From Halomonas sp. HL-48 (GTDB taxonomy: Bacteria > Pseudomonadota > Gammaproteobacteria > Pseudomonadales > Halomonadaceae): a stretch of DNA of 64,000 nucleotides. A program made the translations under genes and the position numbers. Positions 17,853 through 28,068 of this stretch are shown here, in pieces (position 1 is the first letter of the stretch; every line of letters starts with the position of its first letter). The stretch lies in the NCBI RefSeq assembly GCF_001314875.1, contig NZ_LJZS01000003.1, positions 235,832 to 299,831 of the forward strand. The letters run 5' to 3'. A model generated the notes under the pieces. It did no database searches. It was not told the origin of the DNA and saw nothing but the letters and a program-made list of their open reading frames with translations.

Positions 17853-19589
17853 GTGACTGAATCAGGCTGGGTCCTCTATAAACGTTTATTGAGTTATGTG
17901 AAGCCGCACTGGCGTGCCTTTAGCCTGGCGCTGGTGGGGTTTGTCGTTTATGCCGCGTCAAGCACGGCGCTGGCGGAGATGATGAAGCGACTGATTGACG
18001 GCATTCAAAATCCCGACGCCTCTTTCCGGCTATTTCTACCCATGTTCGTGATTATCATGTTTACTGCACGGGGCATCGGCACCTTTCTGAGCACCTATTT
18101 CATGTCTTACGTCGGGCGCTATGTCATTCATACCCTGCGCTGCGATGTGTTTGCCCACATGCTCCACCTGCCCGGCAAGTTTTTTGACCACCATTCGAGC
18201 GGTCACCTGGTATCGCGGGTCACCTATCACGTGGAGCAGGTTGCCGGAGCGGCGACCAAGGCCTTCACGATTCTGCTGCGCGAAGGGCTCTTCGTGATTG
18301 GTCTGTTGGGCTACTTGTTCTGGACCAACTGGCTGCTGACGCTGCTGTTCCTGGGGGTTACCCCGGTTATCGCGGGCGTGGTCAGCTATGCCAGCAAGCG
18401 TTTCCGGCGGCTTTCCAAGCGTATCCAGCATTCCATGGGGGACGTCACCCATGTGGCCTCCGAGGCGCTATCCGGGCACCGCGTCGTACGCACTCACGGT
18501 GCCGAGGCCTACGAGCGGCAGCGCTTTGAGCGCGTCAGCGAAGAAAACCGCCGCCAAAGCATGAAGGAAGCCATGACCCGCGCCATCAGCTCGCCGGTCA
18601 TCTTGATTCTGGTGGCGATTTCCATGGCCATCCTGGTCTGGTTGGCCATGGCGCCTGCCTTGATGGCGAGCATGACGCCGGGGGAATTCGTTGCCTTCAT
18701 TACCGCCGCGGCGCTGATGGTCAAGCCGGTTCGACAGCTCACGGAAATCAACAGCGAAATACAAAAAGGCATCGCTGCGGCCTCAGAGCTGTTCGGCCTG
18801 ATGGACGTGGCCCCGGAAAATGATAACGGCACTTACAGCGTCGAGCGGCTGGCGGGGAGCGTCAAGCTTGAAAACGTCAGTTTCCGTTATGACGACGATC
18901 AACCCTATGTGCTTCGCGATATCAACCTGGAAGTGGCGCCCGGTGAAATGGTCGCCATTGTGGGACGCTCCGGTAGCGGCAAGTCGACCCTGGTGAGCTT
19001 GCTACCGCGTTTCTACCATCCCAGTGAAGGGCGTATTACCGTCGATGATGTGGCCCTTGAAGAGTACGCCCTGCGCCCCTTACGCCAGCAAATGGCGCTG
19101 GTGTCCCAGCAGGTGACGCTGTTCAATGCCACCATCACCGACAACATTGCCTATGGCATCGACAACCCCGACCCTGACGCCGTCAAGGCGGCGGCTGAGG
19201 CCGCCTACGCCGATGAATTTATCGATCAGCTGCCCCAGGGCTATGCCACGGTCGTCGGTGAGAACGGGGTGATGCTGTCAGGCGGCCAACGCCAGCGCCT
19301 GGCCATTGCCCGGGCGATCTTCAAGGATGCCCCGCTGTTGATTCTGGACGAGGCAACCTCGGCGCTAGATACCGAATCAGAGCGCTATATTCAGAAGGCC
19401 CTCGAAGACGTTTGCCAGGGGCGCACGACCCTGGTGATCGCCCATCGCCTGTCGACCATCGAACGCGCCGACCGGATCATCGTGATGGACCAGGGGCGAA
19501 TCATCGAGCAGGGCAGCCATAAAACGCTGTTGGCGGCCGGCGGTGCTTACGCCGCGCTGCATCAGCTGCAGTTTCAGGAGCCGCAGTGA
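17853..19589 (+). CDS. msbA: Lipid A export ABC transporter MsbA
   Basis: MsbA flips core-lipid A across the inner membrane. It has 578 residues: six membrane helices in the first 320 residues (RLLSYVKPHWRAFSLALVGF onward) and then an ABC ATPase domain with Walker A GRSGSGKST, signature LSGGQRQRLAIARAI and Walker B PLLILDEATSALD. The start is GTG with AGGAG upstream. Its stop overlaps the lpxK start by four bases (GTGA), the usual msbA-lpxK pairing. Other lipid ABC exporters look similar, but the linkage to lpxK settles the name. Confidence 0.95.
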   Translation: MTESGWVLYKRLLSYVKPHWRAFSLALVGFVVYAASSTALAEMMKRLIDGIQNPDASFRLFLPMFVIIMFTARGIGTFLSTYFMSYVGRYVIHTLRCDVFAHMLHLPGKFFDHHSSGHLVSRVTYHVEQVAGAATKAFTILLREGLFVIGLLGYLFWTNWLLTLLFLGVTPVIAGVVSYASKRFRRLSKRIQHSMGDVTHVASEALSGHRVVRTHGAEAYERQRFERVSEENRRQSMKEAMTRAISSPVILILVAISMAILVWLAMAPALMASMTPGEFVAFITAAALMVKPVRQLTEINSEIQKGIAAASELFGLMDVAPENDNGTYSVERLAGSVKLENVSFRYDDDQPYVLRDINLEVAPGEMVAIVGRSGSGKSTLVSLLPRFYHPSEGRITVDDVALEEYALRPLRQQMALVSQQVTLFNATITDNIAYGIDNPDPDAVKAAAEAAYADEFIDQLPQGYATVVGENGVMLSGGQRQRLAIARAIFKDAPLLILDEATSALDTESERYIQKALEDVCQGRTTLVIAHRLSTIERADRIIVMDQGRIIEQGSHKTLLAAGGAYAALHQLQFQEPQ

Positions 19590-20605
19590 GCCTAGCCGAC
19601 CGCTGGCTGGCCGGCGCCTACCAGGGCAGTCGCTGGCTGTGGCCGCTGCGGCCGCTGAGTCGGCTTTATCAATGGCTGATGCAGCGCCGGGCGAGCCAGT
19701 TTGAACGGGGCAAGCGCCCCGTCTGGCGCGCGGGCGTTCCGGTGATTGTCGTTGGCAATATTACCCTGGGCGGTACCGGCAAGTCGCCGTTGGTGGCCTG
19801 GCTTGGGCGCCGGCTGGCGGCCCAGGGATGGTCGCCGGGCATTGTGTCCCGTGGTTATGGCGGGCGTACCCAACATCACCCGCTGCGGGTGACCACGACC
19901 ACCCCGGTAGAGGAAAGCGGTGATGAGCCGCTGATGCTCGCCCAGCAAACCGGCTTGCCGGTGGTGGTTGACCCGCAGCGAGGGCGCGGCGCGGCGGCGC
20001 TGGTGGCAGCCGGCTGCAACGTGATTATCAGCGACGATGGCTTGCAGCACCTTGCCCTGGCGCGCGATATTGAACTGGTGGTGATCGATGGCGCCCGCGG
20101 GTTGGGCAATGGCGACTGCCTGCCGGCAGGCCCGTTACGCGAGTCGCCGAGCCGCCTGAATAGCGTTGATGCCGTGATCGTCAATGGCGATACCGGCGCC
20201 CCGCTGCCGGTGGAGACCGTTACCATGCGCCTTGTGCCCGCCGGCTGGCGACGCCTGAGCGATGGCCAGCATTTCCCGCTTGCGCCGCTGCCGTTTAGCG
20301 GGCCGGTTAATGGCCTGGCCGCCATCGGCAATCCCGGGCGTTTCTTTGCCACGTTGGCGTCGCTCGGGGTGGTGGGGGAATGGCACCCGTTGGCGGACCA
20401 TCAGCCGCTTACCGAGACGCTGCTGAGGCCGCTGCACGGGCGTCCGCTGGTGATGACGGCCAAGGATGCCGTGAAATGCCAGGCATTTGCCCCGCCCGAT
20501 AGCTGGGTCCTCGATGTGGAAGCGTCGCTTCCACCTGATTTTGAGCATTGGCTGACAGGCAAACTGTCAGCGCTTACCTGCGGTAGGAGAAACTCTCATG
20601 GATAA
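19586..20605 (+). CDS. lpxK: Tetraacyldisaccharide 4'-kinase LpxK
   Basis: LpxK phosphorylates the 4' position of the lipid A precursor at the inner face of the membrane. It has 339 residues with an atypical P-loop (VGNITLGGTGKSPLVAWL, about 51-68) and the family segments IVSRGYGGR and VIISDDGLQHLALARDIE. It starts at GTG overlapping msbA by four bases. The next gene overlaps its end by eight bases, so the cluster msbA-lpxK-trm112-kdsB-ptp-murB is probably one transcript. Confidence 0.96.
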   Translation: MSLADRWLAGAYQGSRWLWPLRPLSRLYQWLMQRRASQFERGKRPVWRAGVPVIVVGNITLGGTGKSPLVAWLGRRLAAQGWSPGIVSRGYGGRTQHHPLRVTTTTPVEESGDEPLMLAQQTGLPVVVDPQRGRGAAALVAAGCNVIISDDGLQHLALARDIELVVIDGARGLGNGDCLPAGPLRESPSRLNSVDAVIVNGDTGAPLPVETVTMRLVPAGWRRLSDGQHFPLAPLPFSGPVNGLAAIGNPGRFFATLASLGVVGEWHPLADHQPLTETLLRPLHGRPLVMTAKDAVKCQAFAPPDSWVLDVEASLPPDFEHWLTGKLSALTCGRRNSHG

Positions 20606-20807
20606 GGAACTGCTGGCGATGTTGGTCTGCCCGCTGTGTCAGGGCAAGCTGAAATACGACCGCGAGGCCCAGGAGCTGCATTGTGTTTACGACGGCCTGG
20701 CCTACCCGATCGAGGAGGGGATCCCGGTCATGCTGCCCGAAGCCGCGCGCCCCCTGGATGTCGACGAAAAACTGCCACCCTCACCGGGGCGCACAGGAGA
20801 GGCCTGA
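20598..20807 (+). CDS. Trm112-like zinc-ribbon protein (YcaR family)
   Basis: A 69-residue protein of the YcaR/Trm112 family (UPF0434). It starts MDKELLAMLVCPLCQGKLKY, with a CxxC pair (CPLC), and continues LAYPIEEGIPVMLPEAAR. The family is found next to lpxK and kdsB in many proteobacteria. Its biochemical role in bacteria is not established; eukaryotic Trm112 activates methyltransferases. The start lies within the end of lpxK after GGAGAAA, and kdsB begins directly after its stop. Confidence 0.92.
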   Translation: MDKELLAMLVCPLCQGKLKYDREAQELHCVYDGLAYPIEEGIPVMLPEAARPLDVDEKLPPSPGRTGEA

Positions 20808-21584
20808 ATGAGCTTGGCGTTTACCGTGGTGATCCCCGCGCGCTATGGATCGAGCCGACTGCCGGGCAAGCCACTGCTCGACATCGCCGGCGAACCGATG
20901 ATCGCCCACGTCTGGCGGCGTGCCTGTCAGAGCGGGGCCAGCCGGGTGGTGGTGGCCACCGACGACGCGCGTATTCAAGCCGCCCTCAAGCCCTACGGGG
21001 CCGAGGTGGTAATGACGCGCCAGGACCATGCGTCCGGCACCGATCGGCTAGCCGAGGTTGCCGATCAGTTGGCGCTCGACGAGGCCGAACTGGTGGTCAA
21101 TGTCCAGGGCGATGAGCCATTGATTCCTCCGGCGCTGATCGATCAGGTGGCCAAACGGCTGGCAGACGATGACGAGGCGTCTATCGCCACGCTCGCAGAG
21201 CCGATCACGGATGTCGACGCGCTGTTCAATCCCAACGTGGTAAAAGTCGTGCGGTCGTTTCAAGGGCGTGCGCTGTACTTCTCGCGGGCGCCGATTCCCT
21301 GGGATCGTGAGCAGTTTTCCGCTCCGCCTGTGCTGCTGGGCACCGATGCGTGGCTACGCCATATTGGCCTTTACGCCTATCGGGTGAGTTTTCTTCACGC
21401 TTACTGCGATTGGCCGGCCTCGAGCCTTGAGCAGTTGGAGCAGCTTGAGCAGCTGCGCGCGCTGCAGAATGGCCACGTCATCCAGGTCGCCCTGGCCTGT
21501 GAGGTCAATCCGGCAGGGGTCGATACGGCCGAGGATCTCGACCGGGTACGCGCGCTATTGTCGTCAGCATCGCAGAAGGAGTGA
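20808..21584 (+). CDS. kdsB: 3-deoxy-manno-octulosonate cytidylyltransferase KdsB
   Basis: KdsB activates Kdo as CMP-Kdo for transfer to lipid A. It has 258 residues. The nucleotide-binding start [19 protein letters not shown], then [20 protein letters not shown] and the C-terminal [16 protein letters not shown] are family hallmarks. A short in-frame repeat, [10 protein letters not shown], sits near residues 206-215. The gene begins right after the preceding stop (TGAATG) with GGAGAGG upstream, showing tight coupling within the lpxK cluster. Confidence 0.96.
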   Translation: MSLAFTVVIPARYGSSRLPGKPLLDIAGEPMIAHVWRRACQSGASRVVVATDDARIQAALKPYGAEVVMTRQDHASGTDRLAEVADQLALDEAELVVNVQGDEPLIPPALIDQVAKRLADDDEASIATLAEPITDVDALFNPNVVKVVRSFQGRALYFSRAPIPWDREQFSAPPVLLGTDAWLRHIGLYAYRVSFLHAYCDWPASSLEQLEQLEQLRALQNGHVIQVALACEVNPAGVDTAEDLDRVRALLSSASQKE

Positions 21585-21587
21585 GTC

Positions 21588-22052
21588 GTGAAGGTGTTGT
21601 TTGTTTGCCTGGGTAATATCTGTCGCTCGCCGACCGCGGAAGGCGTATTCCGCCGTGCCTTGGCACGCGCCGGATGGCAAGACCGTGTGGAGGTCGATTC
21701 CTGTGGGGTTGGGCGCTGGCACCTGGGTAAAGCGCCCGATCCGCGCGCGCAGGCGGCGGCCAGGCAGCGGGGCATCGATATCAGTGGCCTAAGGGCGCGC
21801 CAACTGGTGCCTCAGGATTTCATGGATTATGACTATGTGCTGGGGATGGATGACGATAATCTGCGCGCCATGCTGGCCATGAAGCCCGAGCAGGCCAGGG
21901 CGCATGTCGGGTTGTTGCTCGACTTTGCCGACGTGCCCGAACGTGAAGTGCCAGATCCGTATTACGGCGGCGATGACGGCTTTGAAGACGTCCTGAACCT
22001 GCTGGAAGCGGCGGCTGATGGACTGGTCGATCACCTCAAGCGTGGCCGTTGA
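21588..22052 (+). CDS. Low-molecular-weight protein-tyrosine phosphatase
   Basis: This is a 154-residue low-molecular-weight phosphatase. The active-site loop CLGNICRS (CX5R-S) lies at residues 7-14 and the acid/base region DPYYGGDDGFEDV near residues 125-137, where Asp is the proton donor. It starts at GTG, three bases after kdsB. Homologues act on phosphotyrosine in exopolysaccharide kinases or on small phosphomonoesters. In this place between kdsB and murB, as in Pseudomonas, a role in the envelope is possible but not shown. Confidence 0.92.
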   Translation: MKVLFVCLGNICRSPTAEGVFRRALARAGWQDRVEVDSCGVGRWHLGKAPDPRAQAAARQRGIDISGLRARQLVPQDFMDYDYVLGMDDDNLRAMLAMKPEQARAHVGLLLDFADVPEREVPDPYYGGDDGFEDVLNLLEAAADGLVDHLKRGR

Positions 22053-23070
22053 GGTGGCGGCGTGTGTCGTACAGCGTGGGGTAGACCTGCGTCATGCCAA
22101 CACCCTGCGTCTGCCGTGCGTGGCCGAACGTTATACCGCGCCGCGCACATTGGCCCAGTTGCAGCAGGTGCTCGCCGTGGCCCGCCGTGAAGGCTGGCCG
22201 ATAACGCTGCTCGGCGGTGGCAGCAATGTGCTGCTGCCCGAAATGCTGAGCGGCATCGTCATCCGACCGGCCCTCAACCAGTGGTGGCTGGAAGCGGATG
22301 CGCATGAGCTGGTAGCCCACGTGGGCGCTGGGGTTAATTGGCACTCATTGGTCATGGCGTTGGCCTACGCCGGCCTGTGGGGCACCGAAAACCTCGCCCT
22401 GATTCCCGGCGATTGCGGCGCCGCGCCGGTGCAGAATATCGGCGCGTACGGCGTTGAGCTAGCCGACCGCTTGGCGGGGGTGCAGGTGGTTGAGCGGGCC
22501 ACCGGTGAGGCGCGCTGGTTAAGCCGCGATGCCTGCCGGTTTGGCTACCGTGACAGCATCTTCAAAGGTGAGCTTGCCGACAGCGTCGTGATTACCCGGT
22601 TGCAGCTGCGCCTCTCGCGCCAACCCAAGGCCAAGCTGGACTACGGCGATCTGGCGTCGCGGGTGCCAGCATCTCCCACGCCGCTGGCAGTGGCCAAGGC
22701 GGTGTGTGCGGTGCGCCGTGAAAAGCTCCCCGACCCAGATCAACTGGCCAATGCGGGCAGTTTTTTCAAGAATCCTTTTGTGCCGGATCAACAGGCGAGT
22801 GAGTTGCGCGAGCGCTACCCCGCTATGCCGTGTTTTCCCCAGGGCAACGGGCTGACAAAACTTGCGGCGGGCTGGCTCATCGACCAGTGCGGGCTGAAAG
22901 GCTTTCGTCAGGGCGCCTTTGGGGTTCACGAGCGTCAGGCGCTGGTGCTGGTGCATTTTGGTGGCGGCAATCGCCAGGGTCTGCTGGCGCTGGCCGATAC
23001 GGTCGCGGCGGAGGTGGCCGCTCGCTTTGGGGTAACGCTGACCCCGGAGCCGCGTCTGATAGAGACGTAA
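22018..23070 (+). CDS. murB: UDP-N-acetylenolpyruvoylglucosamine reductase MurB
   Basis: MurB reduces the enolpyruvyl group to give UDP-N-acetylmuramate, the second committed step of peptidoglycan synthesis, using FAD and NADPH. The FAD-binding stretch (LLGGGSNVLLPE, then ALIPGDCGAAPVQNIGAYG), the substrate region (CRFGYRDSIFK) and the C-terminal domain (ANAGSFFKNP) are clear. It has 350 residues from ATG 22018, overlapping the phosphatase gene by 35 bases. E. coli MurB begins much closer to the conserved NT motif, so GTG 22042 or 22054 may be the real start. Downstream it converges on rne. Confidence 0.95.
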   Translation: MDWSITSSVAVEVAACVVQRGVDLRHANTLRLPCVAERYTAPRTLAQLQQVLAVARREGWPITLLGGGSNVLLPEMLSGIVIRPALNQWWLEADAHELVAHVGAGVNWHSLVMALAYAGLWGTENLALIPGDCGAAPVQNIGAYGVELADRLAGVQVVERATGEARWLSRDACRFGYRDSIFKGELADSVVITRLQLRLSRQPKAKLDYGDLASRVPASPTPLAVAKAVCAVRREKLPDPDQLANAGSFFKNPFVPDQQASELRERYPAMPCFPQGNGLTKLAAGWLIDQCGLKGFRQGAFGVHERQALVLVHFGGGNRQGLLALADTVAAEVAARFGVTLTPEPRLIET

Positions 23071-23092
23071 GCGTCGATGCTTGCCAGGCAAA

Positions 23093-23121
23093 AAAACGCC
23101 CCGCTTTAAGCGGGGCGTTTT
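23093..23121. terminator. Bidirectional terminator between murB and rne
   Basis: AAAACGCCCCGC, a TTTA loop and GCGGGGCGTTTT form a strong stem flanked by A-runs and T-runs. It separates the convergent murB and rne genes. Confidence 0.92.
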
Positions 23122-23142
23122 CGTTTCAGGGCGAGTCAGCGA

Positions 23143-26100
23143 TCAATCGGAGCTCGCGTCCTGGGCCTGCTGCTTGCGCCGTTCGCGGGGGTCATTGTGC
23201 GCGCGGCTGCGACGACGGCGCGGTTTGACCGACTCGTCGGCTGCCGCGTCACCCGTTGACGCTGCAGGTTGCGCCTCTTCAGGCGTTGCGGCTGGCTCGG
23301 CGGGCGTTTCCGGCGTGGCTTCGGCGGTGGGCGCTGCGGCCTCTGCGTCAGCCGGCTCGGCAATTGCCGGTGCCTTTACCGCCGCGTCGTGATCGTCGCT
23401 GGCTTGAGGCGTTGCTGCCGGTGCGTCAGTTGGCGCCTCGCTTGTGGCAGGCGTTGGCGCTGCTTCTGTCACCGCAGGCTTGTTGGCATCGGCATCGGCA
23501 TCGGCATCGGCTTTCGCTTCGCCTGCATCTGCCGGGGCGGTCACGTCGTCTGCTGTTTCAGGCGCCGTCGCGGCAGGCGTATCCACCTGCGGCTTGGCAT
23601 CACCGGCGTCCTGATCCGCCGACGGCTTGTCGTCTTCCTGCGGCGCCTGGGTAGAAGCTGAAGGCGACGCTGCTTCCTCTGAAGACGCCGCGGCAGGGGT
23701 TTCTGCTGCCTTGGTGTCCGTCGTGGCGTCGGCCGTTTTGGCTTCCTCCTGAGTGGACGTCTCAGCGGTTGCCTGAGCCGTCTGGCCTGCGTCATCGTCA
23801 GTCGGCGATGCTGTGTCCGCAGCCTGACGCGGCGCCTTCTTGGACTGACGACGCTGGTGCGTCGACTTGCGCGCTTTGGCCGCTTCGGCGACGGGGTGCT
23901 CGGCGGTCGTTGCGGCTTCGTCGCTGCTATCATCGTCTGTAGCGCTACTGACCGGTTGCGCCGCATCGGCCTGGGTGTTGCTGTCTTCAGGCGTCTCGGT
24001 GCTCTCCGCAGCGGCAGGAGACGTCGGCTGAGCGGCTTGCTCTTGAGTCGCCGGTGCGTTGTCGGCACGGGTGTCGCTAGACGGGCTTGCGTTCTGGTCA
24101 GGCGTCTGCGCGTCTTCGCTGGGCGCTTCGGCGGCCTCGGCCTGAAGCTTCAGCTGTTCGGCTTCAGCAGCAGGGTTGATCGCCTGCTTGCGCGTGCGCT
24201 GACGGGGATTGTTACGCGTGCGCTTGGGCTTGCCGTCATCCTGCTTGGCGGCAGGGGCCTCGGCGCCGGCGTTATCCTGCACCTGATCGGTGTCGGCTTT
24301 TGCGCTGCGCGGCGCGTCCCGGTTGGAATCGCGGCGAGCCTTGGCAGGTGCACTTTTGCCGGTGGTTTCGCTGTCGCTGTCTTTCGCCGAACCCGGCGTG
24401 GCGTCTTTCTGACGGCCGGGCTTGCTGGCGCTGTCCTGACCGGTGCTAGCGTCGTCCTGCTGAGGATGGCGGCGACGGTTGCGGGTCCGGCTGGGGCCGT
24501 TTCGCTTGTCTTTATCGGCGTTGTCGTTGCCGGCACTGCGTGACGCGTTATTCCGCTGGGTATTTTTGGCGCTGCTTTCCTCACGCTCGGCATCGCGCTC
24601 GCGGTTTGGCGGCGTTTCCTTACGTGCGGGGGCAGGCCGCTGCTCGGCGGTTTTGCGCGGTGCGGCGGGCTCCGGTGCGGGCTTGGTGGGCTTGGCCGAT
24701 TCGGCAGGCGCAGAGCGCTGCTCGTCGCTGCCCAGCAGCTTGGCAAAGCCGCGCATGAAGCGCCCCAGCATGCTGGCATCGCCGGCGCTGCTGGTTTGTG
24801 CAGCGCCCTGCGGGACCGGGTCGTTCTGCAGTGACGCCGGCGCCGGTGCGTTGTGGGCAACGCTTTTAACCGCAGCTTCAGCGCGCTGGGCCGGGGGTAC
24901 AAAGCTTGGGTCGGGCTCTTTGCCCACGTCGGTGTCGGTGGACAGCTCGAAGCTCGACAGCGTCTGGCTGTCGTCTTCGTCAAGATGGTCGTCGCGCAGA
25001 CGCTGAACGTCGTAGTGCGGCGTGTCCATGTCCGGGTTGGGCAGCAGCACCACGCGCACGCCCTGGCGGGATTCGATATCGGCCAGTACGCTGCGTTTTT
25101 CGTTGAGCAGGTAGGTGGCCACCGGCACCGGCAGAATGGCGCGGATCTGCGCGCTGCGCTCTTTCATGGCCTCTTCTTCGATTAGGCGCATGATCGACAG
25201 GGACATTGAGCGGACATCACGAATGGTGCCCTGACCGTTACAGCGTGGGCAGACCACGCCGCTGGTTTCGCCCAGCGACGGACGCAGGCGCTGGCGGGAC
25301 ATTTCCATCAGGCCAAAGCGCGAGATGCGTCCGATCTGCACCCGGGCGCGATCCAGTTTGAGGGCATCGCGCATGCGGTTTTCGACCTCGCGCTGATTGC
25401 GCGCAGGGCCCATGTCGATAAAGTCGATGACTACCAGGCCGCCGATGTCGCGCAGACGCAGCTGGCGAGCGATCTCGTCGGCGGCTTCGGAGTTGGTCTG
25501 CAGCGCGGTTTCTTCGATATCACTGCCGCGGGTGGCGCGGGCCGAGTTGATGTCGATGGATACCAGAGCTTCGGTATGGTCGATAACGATCGAGCCGCCC
25601 GACGGCAGTTTGACTTCGCGCTGGTAGGCCGTTTCGATCTGCGATTCGATCTGGAAGCGCGAGAACAGCGGCACCTCATCGGCGTAAAGCTTGATCTTCT
25701 GCTGATAGGAGGGCATCACCTGGCGGATGAACGCCAGCGCTTCAGCATGTATCTCGGGGCTGTCGATGAGGACTTCGCCGATGTCCTGGCGCAGGTAGTC
25801 GCGCATCGCACGGATGATCACGTTGGATTCGCGGTAGATGAGGAATGGCGCGGCGCGTTTGCCGGCTTCGGTGGTGATCGACTCCCACACCTGGACGAGG
25901 TAGTCCAGGTCCCACTGCAGCTCTTCAGGGCTCCGGCCGATGCCGGCGGTGCGCACGATCAGACCCATCTTGTCCGGGACGGTGAGCTGGCCCATGGCGT
26001 CTTTCAACTGGCTGCGCTCGTCGCCTTCGATGCGGCGCGAGATGCCGCCGGCGCGCGGGTTGTTGGGCATCAGTACCAGAAAACGTCCGGCCAGGCTGAT

Positions 26101-26451
26101 AAAGGTGGTCAAGGCCGCGCCTTTGTTGCCGCGCTCTTCCTTGTCGACCTGGACGATGACTTCCTGGCCTTCCTTGAGCACTTCTTTAATGCTCGGACGA
26201 CCGGAAACGTCTTTTACAAAATATTCCCGCGAGATTTCCTTCAGCGGCAGAAAGCCATGGCGCTCGGCGCCGAAGTCGACAAAGGCGGCTTCAAGAGAGG
26301 GCTCGACGCGGGTGATCTTGCCGCGATAGATGTTGGCTTTTTTCTGTTCCCGGGCGCCGGACTCGATATCCAGGTCGTATAAATGTTGTCCATCAACCAG
26401 AGCGACGCGCAGCTCTTCGGGCTGGGTCGCATTGATCAGCATTCTTTTCAT
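23143..26451 (-). CDS. rne: Ribonuclease E
   Basis: RNase E is the main endoribonuclease of mRNA decay and the scaffold of the degradosome. From ATG 26451 it has 1102 residues; this start gives [20 protein letters not shown] as in E. coli, so the ATG four codons upstream was rejected. The catalytic half (about 1-520) holds the S1 domain, the DNase I-like metal-binding region ([20 protein letters not shown]) and the zinc link CPRC. The C-terminal half (about 530-1102) is a low-complexity Ala/Asp/Glu/Pro/Lys/Arg-rich scaffold with arginine-rich RNA-binding blocks ([24 protein letters not shown]) and a basic end ([19 protein letters not shown]). A 666-base region lies upstream. Confidence 0.97.
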   Translation of the reverse strand: MKRMLINATQPEELRVALVDGQHLYDLDIESGAREQKKANIYRGKITRVEPSLEAAFVDFGAERHGFLPLKEISREYFVKDVSGRPSIKEVLKEGQEVIVQVDKEERGNKGAALTTFISLAGRFLVLMPNNPRAGGISRRIEGDERSQLKDAMGQLTVPDKMGLIVRTAGIGRSPEELQWDLDYLVQVWESITTEAGKRAAPFLIYRESNVIIRAMRDYLRQDIGEVLIDSPEIHAEALAFIRQVMPSYQQKIKLYADEVPLFSRFQIESQIETAYQREVKLPSGGSIVIDHTEALVSIDINSARATRGSDIEETALQTNSEAADEIARQLRLRDIGGLVVIDFIDMGPARNQREVENRMRDALKLDRARVQIGRISRFGLMEMSRQRLRPSLGETSGVVCPRCNGQGTIRDVRSMSLSIMRLIEEEAMKERSAQIRAILPVPVATYLLNEKRSVLADIESRQGVRVVLLPNPDMDTPHYDVQRLRDDHLDEDDSQTLSSFELSTDTDVGKEPDPSFVPPAQRAEAAVKSVAHNAPAPASLQNDPVPQGAAQTSSAGDASMLGRFMRGFAKLLGSDEQRSAPAESAKPTKPAPEPAAPRKTAEQRPAPARKETPPNRERDAEREESSAKNTQRNNASRSAGNDNADKDKRNGPSRTRNRRRHPQQDDASTGQDSASKPGRQKDATPGSAKDSDSETTGKSAPAKARRDSNRDAPRSAKADTDQVQDNAGAEAPAAKQDDGKPKRTRNNPRQRTRKQAINPAAEAEQLKLQAEAAEAPSEDAQTPDQNASPSSDTRADNAPATQEQAAQPTSPAAAESTETPEDSNTQADAAQPVSSATDDDSSDEAATTAEHPVAEAAKARKSTHQRRQSKKAPRQAADTASPTDDDAGQTAQATAETSTQEEAKTADATTDTKAAETPAAASSEEAASPSASTQAPQEDDKPSADQDAGDAKPQVDTPAATAPETADDVTAPADAGEAKADADADADANKPAVTEAAPTPATSEAPTDAPAATPQASDDHDAAVKAPAIAEPADAEAAAPTAEATPETPAEPAATPEEAQPAASTGDAAADESVKPRRRRSRAHNDPRERRKQQAQDASSD
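23485..23508. repeat. Tandem hexamer repeat in the rne 3' part
   Basis: Four exact copies of GGCATC lie head to tail. Read on the rne strand they encode alternating Ala-Asp (ADADADAD). Such a run can expand or contract by slippage without shifting the frame. Confidence 0.85.
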
Positions 26452-27117
26452 AGTGTCTCGCATAGCGAAGCGTGCCGACGAACCACCTTGGGGGTGATGT
26501 GGCGAACCGCTGGGTGCTGCGTGCTTGTGCTCGGCGCATAGCGATGCTGACGCATTTTACCAGGAAGGCGTGATCGCCGACCCGGCCAATTGGGCGTTGA
26601 GTACGTGGCGGAGGCAGGACATGTTTCGGTGGCTGTCACGTCCATCCGGCCCTGCTGACACCGCCAACACCTGGCATTCATCGATTCACCAACACCGACC
26701 ATCGGCACGGTGTTGAACTTTGTCGTCATAAGCAGGCAGCGCGTTGTGACGTTTCAGCGCGGCTACTTAGGACGTGGCGTTTTAAACGATCGCCCGCCGT
26801 TGAGGGTCGGGCATGATCATGTCTGCCGTCTTAGAAAGCGGCGGCAGAGTTACTGCATTTTATTACGGCGAGGGTGGGTAATGCGTACACTAAACCACCT
26901 CTCTTGCTCCGGCCTGCGTGTTAGTCGGGCAGGCGCTGGCCAATGACAGTGATGCTATCTTCAATTACCTGATGACAACGCGATGGCACCAATGATCTGC
27001 ATCAGCCGGTAAGCGCTTTGGAATATAACAGTAAAGCTAACGACCAGCAATTGACGCATTGGGGTTGGGTCTACGGTAGAATGCCGTTTTTTAGCCTATT
27101 AGCAGGAGTGCGCGGCA
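26452..27117. other. Divergent rne-rluC intergenic region
   Basis: This 666-base gap separates the divergent rne and rluC genes. It has no convincing ORF; short open frames lack ribosome binding sites and family similarity. In enterobacteria rne has a long 5' leader that RNase E itself binds to control its own mRNA, so much of this gap may be such a leader; that is inference. On the rluC side TAGAAT (27078-27083) is a possible -10, with TTGACG (27052-27057) 20 bases upstream, a weak pair. I could not place an rne promoter. Confidence 0.5.
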
Positions 27118-28059
27118 ATGGCCGAAGGGCGCGAAGTACAGTGGGTGGAAATTGCCCAGGAGCAATCCGGCCAGCGGATCGACAATTTTTTGATGACGCG
27201 CCTGAAAGGGGCCCCGCGTGCCTTGATCTACCGGATCGTGCGCAAGGGCGAAGTGCGGGTCAACAAAAAACGCATCAAGGTGGATTACCGCCTCCAGGCC
27301 GGGGATCTGGTACGTATCCCGCCGCTGCGTCTGGCGCCCCGCGAAGCCGTCAAGGAAGTCAGCGATAATTTGCGTGACCTGCTGGTCGGCAGTGTCATCA
27401 TGGAAGGGCCGGACTGGATGGTGCTTAATAAACCGTCGGGCCTGGCGGTTCACGGTGGCAGCGGGGTCAAGATCGGCTTGATCGAGGCGCTGCGTCAGGT
27501 ACGTGATGATCTGACGTTTCTGGAGCTGGTGCATCGTCTGGATCGCGATACGTCGGGCTGCCTGCTGCTGGCCAAGTCCCGGGATGCGCTGGTGACGCTC
27601 AACGAGGCGCTCAAGAAGCACGGCATGGACAAGCGCTATCTGGCCCTGGTGGCAGGACGCTGGCCGGCGCGCAAGACCTATGAAAGCGCCCGCCTGGACC
27701 GCTTCGATGCGGGGAACGGCGAGCGGCGTGTCAGGGTGGACCCCAATGGTAAGGTGTCGCGTACCCACTTTGCGGTCGTGGAAACCTTCGAGAAAGCCAC
27801 GCTCATCGAAGCCGAGCCGGTAACCGGGCGGACCCATCAGATCCGCGTTCATGCGGCGCATGCCGGCCATGCATTGTTGGGCGACGACAAGTACGCCACG
27901 CGCGAAAGCGGTCTTTTGACTAAGCAGCTCGGGCTTGGCCGGCTGTTCCTGCATGCCCGCTCGCTGACCTTTCCCGAGCCTTCCAACGGGCGCCCGGTAA
28001 CGGTCAAGGCGCCGCTTCCCGACGCGCTCGATGACGTGCTCAAACGCCTGCGTCGCTAA
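27118..28059 (+). CDS. rluC: 23S rRNA pseudouridine synthase RluC
   Basis: RluC makes pseudouridine at three sites (955, 2504, 2580 in E. coli numbering) of 23S rRNA. It has 313 residues with an N-terminal S4 RNA-binding domain (RIDNFLMTRLKGAPRALIYR, about 21-80) and a catalytic domain with the essential Asp in HRLDRDTSG (about 140-148), then VTGRTHQIRVH. AGGAG precedes the ATG. Its place next to a divergent rne is the usual proteobacterial layout and supports RluC over RluD. Confidence 0.95.
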   Translation: MAEGREVQWVEIAQEQSGQRIDNFLMTRLKGAPRALIYRIVRKGEVRVNKKRIKVDYRLQAGDLVRIPPLRLAPREAVKEVSDNLRDLLVGSVIMEGPDWMVLNKPSGLAVHGGSGVKIGLIEALRQVRDDLTFLELVHRLDRDTSGCLLLAKSRDALVTLNEALKKHGMDKRYLALVAGRWPARKTYESARLDRFDAGNGERRVRVDPNGKVSRTHFAVVETFEKATLIEAEPVTGRTHQIRVHAAHAGHALLGDDKYATRESGLLTKQLGLGRLFLHARSLTFPEPSNGRPVTVKAPLPDALDDVLKRLRR

Positions 28060-28068
28060 GGAACCCTG

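Noticed and set aside
24479..25006. Long open frames on the strand opposite rne, among many in 23.1-26.4 kb
   Set aside because: They are shadows of the high-GC, low-complexity rne gene; they have no ribosome binding site or family similarity, and rne explains the region.
26710..26946. A 78-codon open frame in the rne-rluC gap
   Set aside because: No ribosome binding site, no recognisable domain, and composition of a non-coding leader.
27052..27083. TTGACG/TAGAAT as an rluC promoter
   Set aside because: The spacer is 20 bases; kept as a weak possibility only.
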